Of a DNA stretch of 64,000 nucleotides, positions 52,363 to 60,722 are shown in pieces (the first letter of the stretch is position 1; each line of letters begins with the position of its first letter). This stretch comes from Pseudoxanthomonas sp. SL93 (GTDB lineage Bacteria > Pseudomonadota > Gammaproteobacteria > Xanthomonadales > Xanthomonadaceae). Where the stretch lies: the NCBI RefSeq assembly GCF_026625825.1, contig NZ_CP113065.1, forward strand, positions 2,914,001-2,978,000, given 5' to 3'. The notes beneath the pieces are model-generated. The model did no database searches, was not told the DNA's origin, and was given only the letters and a program-made list of their open reading frames with translations. The position numbers were made by a program, and so were the translations under genes.

Positions 52363-53799
52363 TCAGGCGTCGCCGCCCTTCGCCAGCATGCTGTTGCGGC
52401 GGCTGTAGGCCAGGTAGACCACGATGCCGACCGCGTTCCACAGCAGGAACCACAGCTGCGTCCGCTGCGGCAGGCTCCAGAACAGGTACAGGCAGCCGAG
52501 GATCGCGACCGGGCCGACCACCCACGCCAGCGGCGTGCGGAACACGCGCTTGCGCTCCGGTTCGCGCGCGCGCAGCACCAGCAGGCACACGCCCACCGCG
52601 ACGAAGGCCGCCAGCGTGCCGGCATTGGCGAGCGCGGCGATTTCGTCCAGGCGCGCCACGCCCGCCAGCGCCGCCACCAGCACCGCGGTGAACACGGTGA
52701 TGGCCACCGGCGTGCCGGTGCGCGCATTGACCTTCGACAGGCTGCGCGGCAGCAGGCCGTCGCGCGACATGACGAAGAAGATGCGGCTCTGCCCGTAGAA
52801 GAACGCCAGCAGCACCGTCGGCAGCGCGATGATCGCCACCACGCCGATGACCAGCGCCGCCGTGCCGTGGCCCAGTTCGCGCATGATCAGCGCCAGCGGT
52901 TCGGCGCTCTGGCCGAAGACCGTGTAGCTCAGGGCGCCCACCGCGGCCACCGCCACCACCAGGTAGATCAGCGTGCAGCCCACCATCGAACCGATGATGC
53001 CGATGGACAGGTCACGGCCGGGATTCTTGGTTTCCTCGGCCGCGGTGGAGATGGCATCGAAGCCGTAGAACGCGAAGAAGATGATCGCCGCCGCCGCCAT
53101 CACGCCGCGTTCGACGCCATCGGGCCCGATCGATTTCGGAAAGCCGTACGGCATGAAGGGCTGCAGGTTGTCCGCGTTGAACGCCGGTAGGGCGACCGCG
53201 ATGAACACCGCCAGCGCGATCAGCTTGAGCACCACCAAGATCGCGTTGAGCGTGGCGCTCTCGCGCGTGCCGGCGATCAGCATGCCGGCGACCAGGAAGG
53301 TGATGACGATGGCGGGCAGGTTGATGACGCCACCGGCATGCGGGCCGGCCGACAGCGCCGCGGGCAGGGTGACGTTCCACCCGAAGTTCTGCTGCACCCA
53401 CTCAAGGAAGCCGACGAAGTAGCCGGACCAGCCCACGGCCACCGTGCTGACGACCAGCGAGTACTCCAGGATCAGGCTCCAGCCGACGATCCACGCGATG
53501 GCTTCGCCCAGCACGCCGTAGCTGTAGGTGTAGGCGCTGCCGGCGGCAGGCATCATGGTGGAGAGCTCGGCGTAGGCCAGGGCCGCGCAGGCGCAGACCA
53601 CGCCGGCCACGACGAACGACAGCAGGACCGCCGGGCCCGCCTTTTCCGCCCCCACGCCGATCAGCGTATAGATGCCCGTACCGACGATGGCCCCGATGCC
53701 CAGCGCCACCAGGTGCGGCCAGCTCAGCGTGGGCACCAGCCGGCGCCCTTCCTCGTGCTCGGTGATCCGGTCGATGGATTTGCGCCGTAGCCAGGTCAT
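52363..53799 (-). CDS. APC-family amino acid permease (cationic amino acid transporter-like)
   Basis: 478 aa with about 12 membrane helices. The N-terminal LVALGIGAIVGTGIYTLIGVGA is the APC substrate-binding helix 1; FFAFYGFDAISTAAEETKNPGRDLSIGI is the signature of the YfnA/CAT subgroup. The C-terminal block RVFRTPLAWVVGPVAILGCLY is also typical. These proteins import amino acids by proton or cation coupling; the amino acid cannot be told. The gene stands alone, with a repeat immediately downstream. Confidence 0.9.
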   Translation of the reverse strand: MTWLRRKSIDRITEHEEGRRLVPTLSWPHLVALGIGAIVGTGIYTLIGVGAEKAGPAVLLSFVVAGVVCACAALAYAELSTMMPAAGSAYTYSYGVLGEAIAWIVGWSLILEYSLVVSTVAVGWSGYFVGFLEWVQQNFGWNVTLPAALSAGPHAGGVINLPAIVITFLVAGMLIAGTRESATLNAILVVLKLIALAVFIAVALPAFNADNLQPFMPYGFPKSIGPDGVERGVMAAAAIIFFAFYGFDAISTAAEETKNPGRDLSIGIIGSMVGCTLIYLVVAVAAVGALSYTVFGQSAEPLALIMRELGHGTAALVIGVVAIIALPTVLLAFFYGQSRIFFVMSRDGLLPRSLSKVNARTGTPVAITVFTAVLVAALAGVARLDEIAALANAGTLAAFVAVGVCLLVLRAREPERKRVFRTPLAWVVGPVAILGCLYLFWSLPQRTQLWFLLWNAVGIVVYLAYSRRNSMLAKGGDA

Positions 53800-53962
53800 G
53801 GAAACTCCTCGTGTGCGTCAACGGGACTGCACGCCGGCGACAGGCCGGCGCAGGAAGGGGTGAGGGGGAGGGCCCGCGGCGCTTGCCCGCCCCGGGACCG
53901 CCAGCAGCCTAAGCGCGCACGGCACCGCTGGCAATCGGCGCTGCACCACGCCCGTTGCCGGA

Positions 53963-54619
53963 TCAGAGATACGACGGTCGCGCGGGATCGAACACCAGCG
54001 GGTAGCGGTGCACGTCCAGCAGGTCCAGGAAGATGTCCAGGCCCTCGTCCGAACGCACCAGGTCATATTCGGCGTCCGAGAGCAGGTGCACGACCAGTGT
54101 CTCGATGCCGTGGCCGTCATGGGCCAGGTTGTCGAACAGGTGGCGGTCACCGGCGACCACCGGGGGCAGCAGCAGGAAGATGCTGAAGTCGGTGGACTCC
54201 AGCGGGGGCCGCGGTGCCGGCACGGTGTGGCCGTAGCCCAGCCAGCTGCCTTCGGCGAACGGCAGCTTGGCCAGCCAGCGCAGCTGCGCGAAGTAGTCCG
54301 GATGCAGGTCGCGCACGTACCAGATCAGTTCGCGCGCGGCGGATTCGTCGCCGTCGTAGCCGGCCGGCAGCGTCATCAGCCGGTCGCTCATGCCGCTGGT
54401 GACCAGCACGTAGCCCTCGTCATCGGGCGACGCAGTGTCGCAGGCTTCGATGAAGTTGCGGCCGAAGGCATGGATGTCCACGCGATGCGCCGCGTCGCGG
54501 TCGCGGTCGATCCGTTCGGGTTCGCCCAGTGCATCGCGCAGCGCATCGGCACGTGCCTGCGCAAGCGCGGGCAGCGGATCGGGCGCGGCGCCCATCCATG
54601 TCTTCAGTCGTTGCAGCAT
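53963..54619 (-). CDS. Suppressor-of-fused (Sufu) domain protein
   Basis: 218 aa from ATG 54619 (MLQRLKTWMGAAPDPL). The C-terminal ~150 residues match the bacterial Sufu-like domain: DEGYVLVTSGMSDRLMTLPAG, ARELIWYVRDLHPDYFAQLRWLAKLPF, FSIFLLLPPVVAG and SDAEYDLVRSDEGLDIFLDLL. The eukaryotic homologue is a Hedgehog-pathway inhibitor; bacterial copies are often linked to immunity or toxin loci, but no such genes adjoin this one. Function unknown. Confidence 0.82.
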   Translation of the reverse strand: MLQRLKTWMGAAPDPLPALAQARADALRDALGEPERIDRDRDAAHRVDIHAFGRNFIEACDTASPDDEGYVLVTSGMSDRLMTLPAGYDGDESAARELIWYVRDLHPDYFAQLRWLAKLPFAEGSWLGYGHTVPAPRPPLESTDFSIFLLLPPVVAGDRHLFDNLAHDGHGIETLVVHLLSDAEYDLVRSDEGLDIFLDLLDVHRYPLVFDPARPSYL

Positions 54620-54791
54620 GCCGGCTTCCCCAAGCGGTCGTGCGCGCCGACTGTGCGCCGCGCCGCCAAGGGGGTCAAGCACGCCATGCCGGCACCGTGA
54701 CGCGCCACCCGCTTGAACCGGGACGTTGCTCGCGCCGCGCGCGCGGCCATGCCGCCTCAGCCGGTGAGACCGCAGCCGCTACACTGTTCGC

Positions 54792-56135
54792 ATGGAATCC
54801 CAGACCCTGCTCATCCTGTTGCTGATCCTGGTGGCCGTGGCCATCGTGCTGCTGGCGTTGCTGCTGCTGCGCCGCCCCGAGGCACGCATAGGCGCGCTGC
54901 TGGAGCGTGCGCTGCGCGAGGAACAGCGCGAGGGCCGCAGTGAACTCCGCGAACAGCTGGAAGGACTTTCCCGCGCGCAGGAAGTCCGTATCGACGGTTT
55001 CGGCCGCAACCTGGCCGACCTCGGCGTGCGCACCGACCAGCGACTGGACGTATTGCGTGACACGCTGACCGAAGACGCACGCAAGGGACGTCTGGAAGCC
55101 GGCGAATCGCAGCAGCGCTTCGCCGACGCGCTGGGCCTGCGCCTCAACGAACTCACCCAGCGCAACGAGCAGCGCATCGGCGAGATGCGTGCCACGCTGG
55201 AGGCGCGGCTGAAGGAACTGCAGGCCGACAACGCCGCCAGGCTGGAACAGATGCGGCAGACGGTGGATGAAAAGCTGCACGCCACGCTGGAAACCCGCCT
55301 GACCGAAAGCTTCGGCAACGTCACCCGGATGCTCGCCCAGGTGCACCAGGGGCTGGGCGACATGAACAAGCTGGCGGCCGATGTCGGCGGCCTGCAGCGC
55401 GTGCTGACCAACGTCAAGAGCCGGGGCGTGTTCGGCGAAGTGCAGCTGGCCGGGCTGCTGGAGCAGGTGTTCGCGCCTGACCAGTACGCCGGCAACGTGG
55501 CCACCGTGCCCGGCAGCAGCGAACGCGTCGAGTTCGCCGTGCGCTTCCCCGGTTCCACCGGCGATGCGGTGGTCTGGCTGCCGATCGACGCCAAGTTCCC
55601 GCGCGAGGACTACGAGCGCCTGCTGGATGCGCAGGAGCGGGTGGATGCCGATGCGGTGAAGCAGGCCGGCGACGCGCTGGAGCGCGCGGTGCGCAAGCAG
55701 GCGCAGGAGATCCGCAAGTACATCGCGGTGCCGCACACCACCGAGTTCGCCATCATGTTCCTGCCCACCGAAGGGCTGTATGCGGAAGTGCTGCGGCGCC
55801 CGGGGCTGTTCGAAGCGATCCAGCGCGACCAGCGGATCACCATCGCCGGGCCGACCACGCTGCTGGCGCTGCTGACCAGCCTGCAGGTGGGCTTCCGCAC
55901 GGTGGCCATCGAGAAGCGGTCGGCCGAGGTCTGGAACATCCTGGCCAGCGCCAAGCGCGAGTTCGGCAAGTTCGGCGACGTGATGGACTCGGTGAAGACC
56001 AAGCTCGACCAGGCCAGCAAGCAGATCGACCAGACCGGCGTGCGCACGCGCGCCATCGAGCGCAGCCTGCGGGACGTCGAATCCCTGCCCAGCGCCGGCG
56101 AGCAGAAGCGGTTGGCGGACGACGAGGCCGAGTAG
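54792..56135 (+). CDS. rmuC: DNA recombination protein RmuC
   Basis: 447 aa. One N-terminal membrane helix (about 5-26), a long coiled coil (about 30-190, with repeated Glu/Arg/Leu heptads) and a PD-(D/E)xK-like nuclease core: GVFGEVQLAGLLEQVFAPDQY, LPIDAKFPREDYERLLDA and EFAIMFLPTEGLYAEVLR. RmuC limits DNA inversions at short repeats in Escherichia coli. The start ATG 54792 gives the membrane helix at once. Confidence 0.95.
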   Translation: MESQTLLILLLILVAVAIVLLALLLLRRPEARIGALLERALREEQREGRSELREQLEGLSRAQEVRIDGFGRNLADLGVRTDQRLDVLRDTLTEDARKGRLEAGESQQRFADALGLRLNELTQRNEQRIGEMRATLEARLKELQADNAARLEQMRQTVDEKLHATLETRLTESFGNVTRMLAQVHQGLGDMNKLAADVGGLQRVLTNVKSRGVFGEVQLAGLLEQVFAPDQYAGNVATVPGSSERVEFAVRFPGSTGDAVVWLPIDAKFPREDYERLLDAQERVDADAVKQAGDALERAVRKQAQEIRKYIAVPHTTEFAIMFLPTEGLYAEVLRRPGLFEAIQRDQRITIAGPTTLLALLTSLQVGFRTVAIEKRSAEVWNILASAKREFGKFGDVMDSVKTKLDQASKQIDQTGVRTRAIERSLRDVESLPSAGEQKRLADDEAE

Positions 56136-56236
56136 GCGCCGCGTAGCTGCCGCTGGCCACGCGACAACGCATCCTTCTCCGCGCAAACGGGGACAGGACA
56201 TCCACCCGCAGGATGATGGCCCGACGGCACAAAGAA

Positions 56237-56260
56237 GAACGGCGCCCGTGGGCGCCGTTC
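56237..56260. terminator. Hairpin between convergent rmuC and mlaA
   Basis: GAACGGCGCCC and GGGCGCCGTTC form an 11-bp palindromic stem with a GT turn. On the minus strand TTCTTTG follows, giving a modest U-tract for the mla operon. Confidence 0.65.
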
Positions 56261-56283
56261 CTGCTTCCATCGCCAGGCGTGGA

Positions 56284-57330
56284 TCAACCGCCCGGCGTGA
56301 TCTCCGGCATCGGCATGGCGTCCACCGGCACGGTCGGGTCGGTCTCGTCCTGCAGGTATTCCGGCAACTTTTCGTCCGGCGTGCCCTGCCTGCTGTCGCC
56401 TTCGATCTGGTAGTTGCGGCGCGCCAGCCACGAGTCGCGGACCAGCGCGTAGTCGTCGACCGCACCCTCGCGCAGCGTGTCCAGCGACAGCAGCTGCGAC
56501 CGCGTGTCCACCAGGTTCAGGCCCTGCAGCAAGATGCGCGTGCGGTCGTTCTCGATCTGCCGTACCGGGCTGAGCGGCATGTCGCCCGCCAGTCCCAGCA
56601 CGTCGCGCACGGTGCGCGGGCCGAAGAACGGCAGCTCCACATAGCGCGAGCGTCGCCAGCCCCAGACACCCAGCGTCTGCCCGAAATCCTCGCTGCGGCG
56701 CTTCATCTTCAGGTCGCTGGCGGGGTCGAAGATGCCGCCGATGCCCAGCGTGGAGTTGATGACGAACCGGCCCAGGGTCTGCCCCGCGTCGCGCGGGCGT
56801 CCCTGCAGCAGCTGGTTGACCATGGTCAGCGGCTGCCGCAGGTTGTCGAAGAAGTTGCTCACGCCCAGCCGCACCGGTCGCGGCAGGACGCTGGTGTAGG
56901 CGCGGGCCAACGGCCGGGCGATCGCGCGATCCACCGCGTTGTTGAACGCATGCACCTTGCGGTTGAACTTTTCCCACGGGTCGTAGGACGGCGCGGTCTG
57001 GACGGCGGCCGGCAGGGTGGGGTCGGCGACGGGGTTGTACTCGTCCTGCCCGTAGATGGCGGCGAAATCGTCTTCGGCGGCGGTGCTGCCGGCAGGCGGT
57101 GGGGTCGCCATCGCGGCGTCGACGCTGGCGACGTCGATGGGCGGTTCGGAAGGCAACGCCGGCGTGGTCGCGCCATCGACAGCGGCGCTGTCGGAAGGCG
57201 CGCTTGCGGCAGGCGTGCCATCCACCACGACCTGGGCAGGCGGGACGTCGGCGGCGGATTTCGGCGCCGACGCGCAGGCCGAAGCCAGTGCGGCCAGCAG
57301 GACGACAATGCTGAGTCGGAACAGGTTCAT
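56284..57330 (-). CDS. mlaA: Phospholipid-binding lipoprotein MlaA (VacJ)
   Basis: 348 aa, about 100 longer than the Escherichia coli protein. Lipobox ASAC (Cys19) is followed by a Pro/Ala/Asp-rich linker (about 22-115) and the MlaA core from DPWEKFNRKVHAFNNAVD (117 on): LGVSNFFDNLRQPLTMVNQLLQG, LGIGGIFDPASDL, GVWGWRRSRYVELPFFGP. MlaA removes surface-exposed phospholipids from the outer membrane in complex with porins and hands them to MlaC. It is the last gene of mlaFEDCBA, 37 bases after mlaB. Confidence 0.95.
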   Translation of the reverse strand: MNLFRLSIVVLLAALASACASAPKSAADVPPAQVVVDGTPAASAPSDSAAVDGATTPALPSEPPIDVASVDAAMATPPPAGSTAAEDDFAAIYGQDEYNPVADPTLPAAVQTAPSYDPWEKFNRKVHAFNNAVDRAIARPLARAYTSVLPRPVRLGVSNFFDNLRQPLTMVNQLLQGRPRDAGQTLGRFVINSTLGIGGIFDPASDLKMKRRSEDFGQTLGVWGWRRSRYVELPFFGPRTVRDVLGLAGDMPLSPVRQIENDRTRILLQGLNLVDTRSQLLSLDTLREGAVDDYALVRDSWLARRNYQIEGDSRQGTPDEKLPEYLQDETDPTVPVDAMPMPEITPGG

Positions 57331-57367
57331 CCCGCTTCCTTGGGTGTGGCGTGGGGGTGGGGTGGCG

Positions 57368-57670
57368 CTACGCCGGAAAATCCAGTTCCGGCGTCAAACG
57401 GTATGCGGCCTGCAGGTCGGCGAGACCGGCAGGGTGTCCTTCGAAACGGAGGGTGGTGCCGCTGGCGCGCGCACGCGCGGCCAGCTCGGACAACAATGCC
57501 AGCCCGGCACTGTCCACGGTAGTGACATTGGTCAGGACGATGCGTTGCACGCCCGCCAGCTGAGACGAGGCCTGCGGCCACAACGCCGCGGCCGCGGCGC
57601 GGTCCAGCGCACCCGTGAAGACCAGTGCGTCGGCGTCCCGGCCCAGCCGGGCGTCACTTGCCGCTGCCAT
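57368..57670 (-). CDS. mlaB: STAS-domain protein MlaB
   Basis: 100 aa from ATG 57670 (MAAASDARLGRDADALVFTG), overlapping the end of mlaC by 17 bases. The STAS fold has IVLTNVTTVDSAGLALLSELAARAR, containing the conserved Asp-Ser that contacts the MlaF ATPase. MlaB stabilises the MlaFEDB transporter. Confidence 0.9.
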   Translation of the reverse strand: MAAASDARLGRDADALVFTGALDRAAAAALWPQASSQLAGVQRIVLTNVTTVDSAGLALLSELAARARASGTTLRFEGHPAGLADLQAAYRLTPELDFPA

Positions 57671-58325
57671 TCCCGCCGACCTGCATCTTGCCGGTGCGCA
57701 ACTCGGCGGCGACCTGCGGGATGGACTTCTGCCGCAGCGGCGCATCGAACTGATTGCGGAAGGTCTGCACGAACGACACGCCTTCGACCATCACGTCGAA
57801 CACCTTCCACTGTCCACCGACCTGACGCACCAGGTAGTCCACCGGGATCGGGTCGCCGTCCGGGCGCAGCATCTCGCTGGCCACCTTCACGCCGCGGCCG
57901 CCGGGCAACGCCGTCTCGGACTTCACGCGCACGCGCAGCTTGGTGTTGAAGTCCAGCAGCGCCGAGCCGTAGCGCGACATCAGGCTGTCGCCCAAGGCAT
58001 CCGCGAACAGCTTGATGTCGCCCTCGGCGGCACCGCGCGCGTGCACGCCCAGCACCAGCCGGGCCGCGTAGTCGCGGTCGAACAGGGTGTTGAATTCGCT
58101 GTTCACGTACTGCTTCAGCGCGGCCGGGTTGCCCTTGAACTCGGCGCGACGCTTCTCCAGCGTGGTGAGGATGCGGGTGCTGCTGCTCAGCACCAGCTGG
58201 CTGGCGGCGCTGGGCGCGGGCTTGGTGGCCGTGGCCGCCTGGGCGAACACCGTGGCCGGTGCCGCGGCGAGCAGGGCCGAGGACAGCACGACGGTCAGGA
58301 GGGAGCGCTTCATCGAAATCTTCAT
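57654..58325 (-). CDS. mlaC: Phospholipid-binding periplasmic protein MlaC
   Basis: 223 aa with a cleavable signal peptide ending near VFAQA. MlaC ferries phospholipids across the periplasm between MlaA and the MlaFEDB complex. The Tol_Tol_Ttg2 domain shows EFNTLFDRDYAARLVLGVHA, FADALGDSLMSRYGSALL and PIPVDYLVRQVGGQWKVFDVMVEGVSFVQTFRNQF. The first ATG overlaps the mlaD stop by 4 bases; a second in-frame ATG four codons on is an alternative. Confidence 0.94.
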   Translation of the reverse strand: MKISMKRSLLTVVLSSALLAAAPATVFAQAATATKPAPSAASQLVLSSSTRILTTLEKRRAEFKGNPAALKQYVNSEFNTLFDRDYAARLVLGVHARGAAEGDIKLFADALGDSLMSRYGSALLDFNTKLRVRVKSETALPGGRGVKVASEMLRPDGDPIPVDYLVRQVGGQWKVFDVMVEGVSFVQTFRNQFDAPLRQKSIPQVAAELRTGKMQVGGNGSGK

Positions 58326-58867
58326 GGCTGGGGTTCTTCCGTAGCAGGGGGGGCGGCGGATTCACCGCTGGTCGGGGCATCGCCCGCGGGCGCGGCACTG
58401 GCACCACCGGTGCCGCCGCTGAACATGTATTTGCCGGCCAGCTGCAGCAGGTCCACGGCAGGCTGGGTGAAGGCGATCTCGTCGCCGGGCTTCAACGGTT
58501 CCGGATCACCGCCGGGCGACAGGCCGATGTAGTTCTCGCCCAGCAGGCCACTGGTGAAGATGCCCGCGGCGGTGTCGCCGGGCAGGTCCTTGAACTTCTC
58601 GTCGATGGACAGGGTGACCACGGAGTCGAACTTGACCGGGTCCAGCTGAATGTCGGCCACCTGCCCGATCACCACGCCGCCGATCTTGACCGGGGCCTGC
58701 TTGCGCAGCTGGCCCAGGTTGGTGAAGCGCGCGGTCAGCTCATAGCTGCCGCCGCCCACGCCGAAGCGCTTGTTGGTGGAGGCCAGTGCCAGCACCAGCA
58801 GGGACGCCAGCGCCAGCAGCAGGAAGGCGCCGACGGCGAACTCGAGACGGGGTCCACGGACGGACAT
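58322..58867 (-). CDS. mlaD: MlaD, MCE-domain lipid transport component
   Basis: 181 aa. An N-terminal anchor helix (about 8-28) is followed by the MCE domain (about 38-118, ELTARFTNLGQLRKQAPVKIGGVVIGQV) and a helical pore region with AGIFTSGLLGENYIGLSPGG. The C-terminal ~40 residues are a Gly/Ala/Pro-rich tail. MlaD hexamers form the periplasmic lipid channel over MlaE. It starts 3 bases after mlaE. Confidence 0.94.
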   Translation of the reverse strand: MSVRGPRLEFAVGAFLLLALASLLVLALASTNKRFGVGGGSYELTARFTNLGQLRKQAPVKIGGVVIGQVADIQLDPVKFDSVVTLSIDEKFKDLPGDTAAGIFTSGLLGENYIGLSPGGDPEPLKPGDEIAFTQPAVDLLQLAGKYMFSGGTGGASAAPAGDAPTSGESAAPPATEEPQP

Positions 58868-58870
58868 GGG

Positions 58871-59623
58871 TCAGCTCCTGAAAAGCAATGCAGACATTAC
58901 GAAATTGAACATGAGCACCAGCAGCGAGGCGTTCACCACCGCACGGGTGGTGGCCACGGAAGTGCCCTCGATGGTCGGCTCGGCGTGGAAGCCCACGTAG
59001 GCCGCGACCAGGGCGGCCGTACCGCCGAAGACCGCCGACTTCAGCAATGCCACGCCGAAGTCGTCCCAGAAATCCACGCTGTTCTGCAGCGCGGACCAGA
59101 ACGTGCCGTTGTCCAGGCCGAGCACGTGCACGGCCTCGAAATAACTCGCGCTGATCGCCAGCGAGCAGAAGAAGCCGGTCAGCAGCGGCACCGTCAGCAC
59201 CGCCGCCCAGAAGCGCGGCGCCACGGCCTTGGCCACCGGATCGATGGCCATCAGCTCCAGCGCCTTGATCTGGTCGGTGGCGCGCATCAGGCCCAGCTCG
59301 GCGGCGATGGAACTGCCGGCGCGGCCGATGAACAGCAGCGCGGTCAGCACCGGGCCCAGCTCGCGGTACAGCGACAGGCCCAGCAGCGTGGACAGCGCGT
59401 CGCTGGCGCCGAACGTGGTCAGCGTGCGGTAGCCCTGCAGCGTCAGCACCAGGCCCACGAACGCGCCGCCCACGGCGATGATCGGCAGCGAGCGGCCGCC
59501 GATCTTGTAGATCTCGCGGGTCAGCTCGGCGAAGAAGTCGCGGGTCGGCTTGGAGGCGCGGAACACCGACAGCGAGAACAGGCCGGCGCGGCCCAGCGAA
59601 CGGGTGGCGGCGACGAAGGGCAT
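58871..59623 (-). CDS. mlaE: MlaE, lipid ABC transporter permease
   Basis: 250 aa with five to six membrane helices. Family motifs are YKIGGRSLPIIAVGGAFVGLVLTLQG, ELGPVLTALLFIGRAGSSIAAELG, the EQI-like MRATDQIKALELMAIDPV coupling helix and ATTRAVVNASLLVLMFNFVMSALLF at the end. Its ATG overlaps the mlaF stop by one base (TGATG). Confidence 0.95.
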   Translation of the reverse strand: MPFVAATRSLGRAGLFSLSVFRASKPTRDFFAELTREIYKIGGRSLPIIAVGGAFVGLVLTLQGYRTLTTFGASDALSTLLGLSLYRELGPVLTALLFIGRAGSSIAAELGLMRATDQIKALELMAIDPVAKAVAPRFWAAVLTVPLLTGFFCSLAISASYFEAVHVLGLDNGTFWSALQNSVDFWDDFGVALLKSAVFGGTAALVAAYVGFHAEPTIEGTSVATTRAVVNASLLVLMFNFVMSALLFRS

Positions 59624-60411
59624 CAGGCGGCCTCCCCGCGCTTGACCGTATCGAATGCGATCGGGCCGTCCGGCTCGCCGCGCAGGAACTGCTTCACCAG
59701 CGGGTCGGATGTCGCTTCCAGTTCCGCCGGCGTGCCGGAGAACACCAGCCCGCCGTTGGCGATCACCACCGCCTGGTCGGCGATCGGCAGGGTTTCGTGC
59801 ACATGGTGGGTCACGATGATGCTGGTCAGCCCCAGGGTGTCGTTGAGGCGCTGGATCAGGCTCATGATCACGCCGCTGGCGATCGGGTCCAGCCCCGTCA
59901 GCGGTTCGTCGTAGATCATCAGCGGCGGGTCCAGCGCCAGCGCGCGGGCCAGTGCCACGCGGCGGGCCATGCCGCCGGACAGCTCGCGCGGGAAGGCATC
60001 GGCCGCGGCGCGCAGGCCGACCGCATTCAACTTGAAGTCGACCAGCCGGCGGATCAGTGCGTCGGGCAGCTTCGTGTGCGTGCGCAGCGGCAGCGCCACG
60101 TTGTCCGCCACGGTCAGGTCGGTCAGCAGGCCGTTGCCCTGCAGCAGCACGCCGATGCCCTTGCGCATCTCCAGCAGCGCACGGCTGCGGTGCGGTACCG
60201 GCTGGCCGAACACCTCCACCGTGCCGGCGGTCGGCGGCAGTTCCCCGGTCAGCGCCGCCAGCAGCGTCGACTTGCCGCTGCCCGACGGGCCCAGCACGGC
60301 GGTGATGCTGCCGGTGGGGACGGACAGGTCGATGCCGCGCAGGATCGTCCGGCCACCGCGATCCAGGCGGAGGTCGGACAGGCGCACGGCAGTGGCGGCG
60401 GCAGTCGTCAT
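59623..60411 (-). CDS. mlaF: MlaF, lipid ABC transporter ATP-binding protein
   Basis: 262 aa from ATG 60411 (MTTAAATAVRLSDLRLDRGG); the longer upstream frame is not conserved. Walker A GPSGSGKST, Q-loop VLLQGNGLLTDLTV, signature LSGGMARRVALARALALDP, Walker B LMIYDEPLTGLDP and switch His in VTHHVHE are all present. It powers phospholipid movement through MlaE/MlaD and heads the mlaFEDCBA operon. Confidence 0.96.
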   Translation of the reverse strand: MTTAAATAVRLSDLRLDRGGRTILRGIDLSVPTGSITAVLGPSGSGKSTLLAALTGELPPTAGTVEVFGQPVPHRSRALLEMRKGIGVLLQGNGLLTDLTVADNVALPLRTHTKLPDALIRRLVDFKLNAVGLRAAADAFPRELSGGMARRVALARALALDPPLMIYDEPLTGLDPIASGVIMSLIQRLNDTLGLTSIIVTHHVHETLPIADQAVVIANGGLVFSGTPAELEATSDPLVKQFLRGEPDGPIAFDTVKRGEAA

Positions 60412-60722
60412 GGCGTCGTCGGCGGATCCGGTGGCAGGGAGGGACGCGGGATCCGGCAGGGGCCCCGCGTTAACGGAAAAACAACGGTGTAGCTTCGCGG
60501 CCGGCGGCTGAACATAAACCGTACCGCGCAGTTTGATTATTGTGGCATCGCACGGCGTCCTCGCGCACGGGCGTGCGCGGATCCGCCAGGCAGGCATGGA
60601 ATCGTCGCAATCGACCGCGCCATCGGGACATGCTGGCTGGAACGCTTTAAGAAGGTCTTAAGCCACCGGCGGCGACGCCCCGTGTCTCGGCATTCGCGAC
60701 GGCGCTGCGGCAAGATGGCGCG
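60412..60722. other. Divergent promoter region between mlaF and recC
   Basis: 311 bases without a credible gene. It must carry promoters for the leftward mla operon and rightward recC. An AT-richer patch (about 60505-60545) is the likeliest mla promoter, and the perfect inverted repeat TTAAGA-AGG-TCTTAA (60647-60661) lies 60-75 bases before recC and may be an operator. No confident -35/-10 pair was found. Confidence 0.5.

Noticed and set aside
53820..53900. Terminator for the Sufu-domain gene at CGCCGG...CCGGCG
   Set aside because: The stem is short with a 7-base loop and no T tract; not convincing in such GC-rich DNA.
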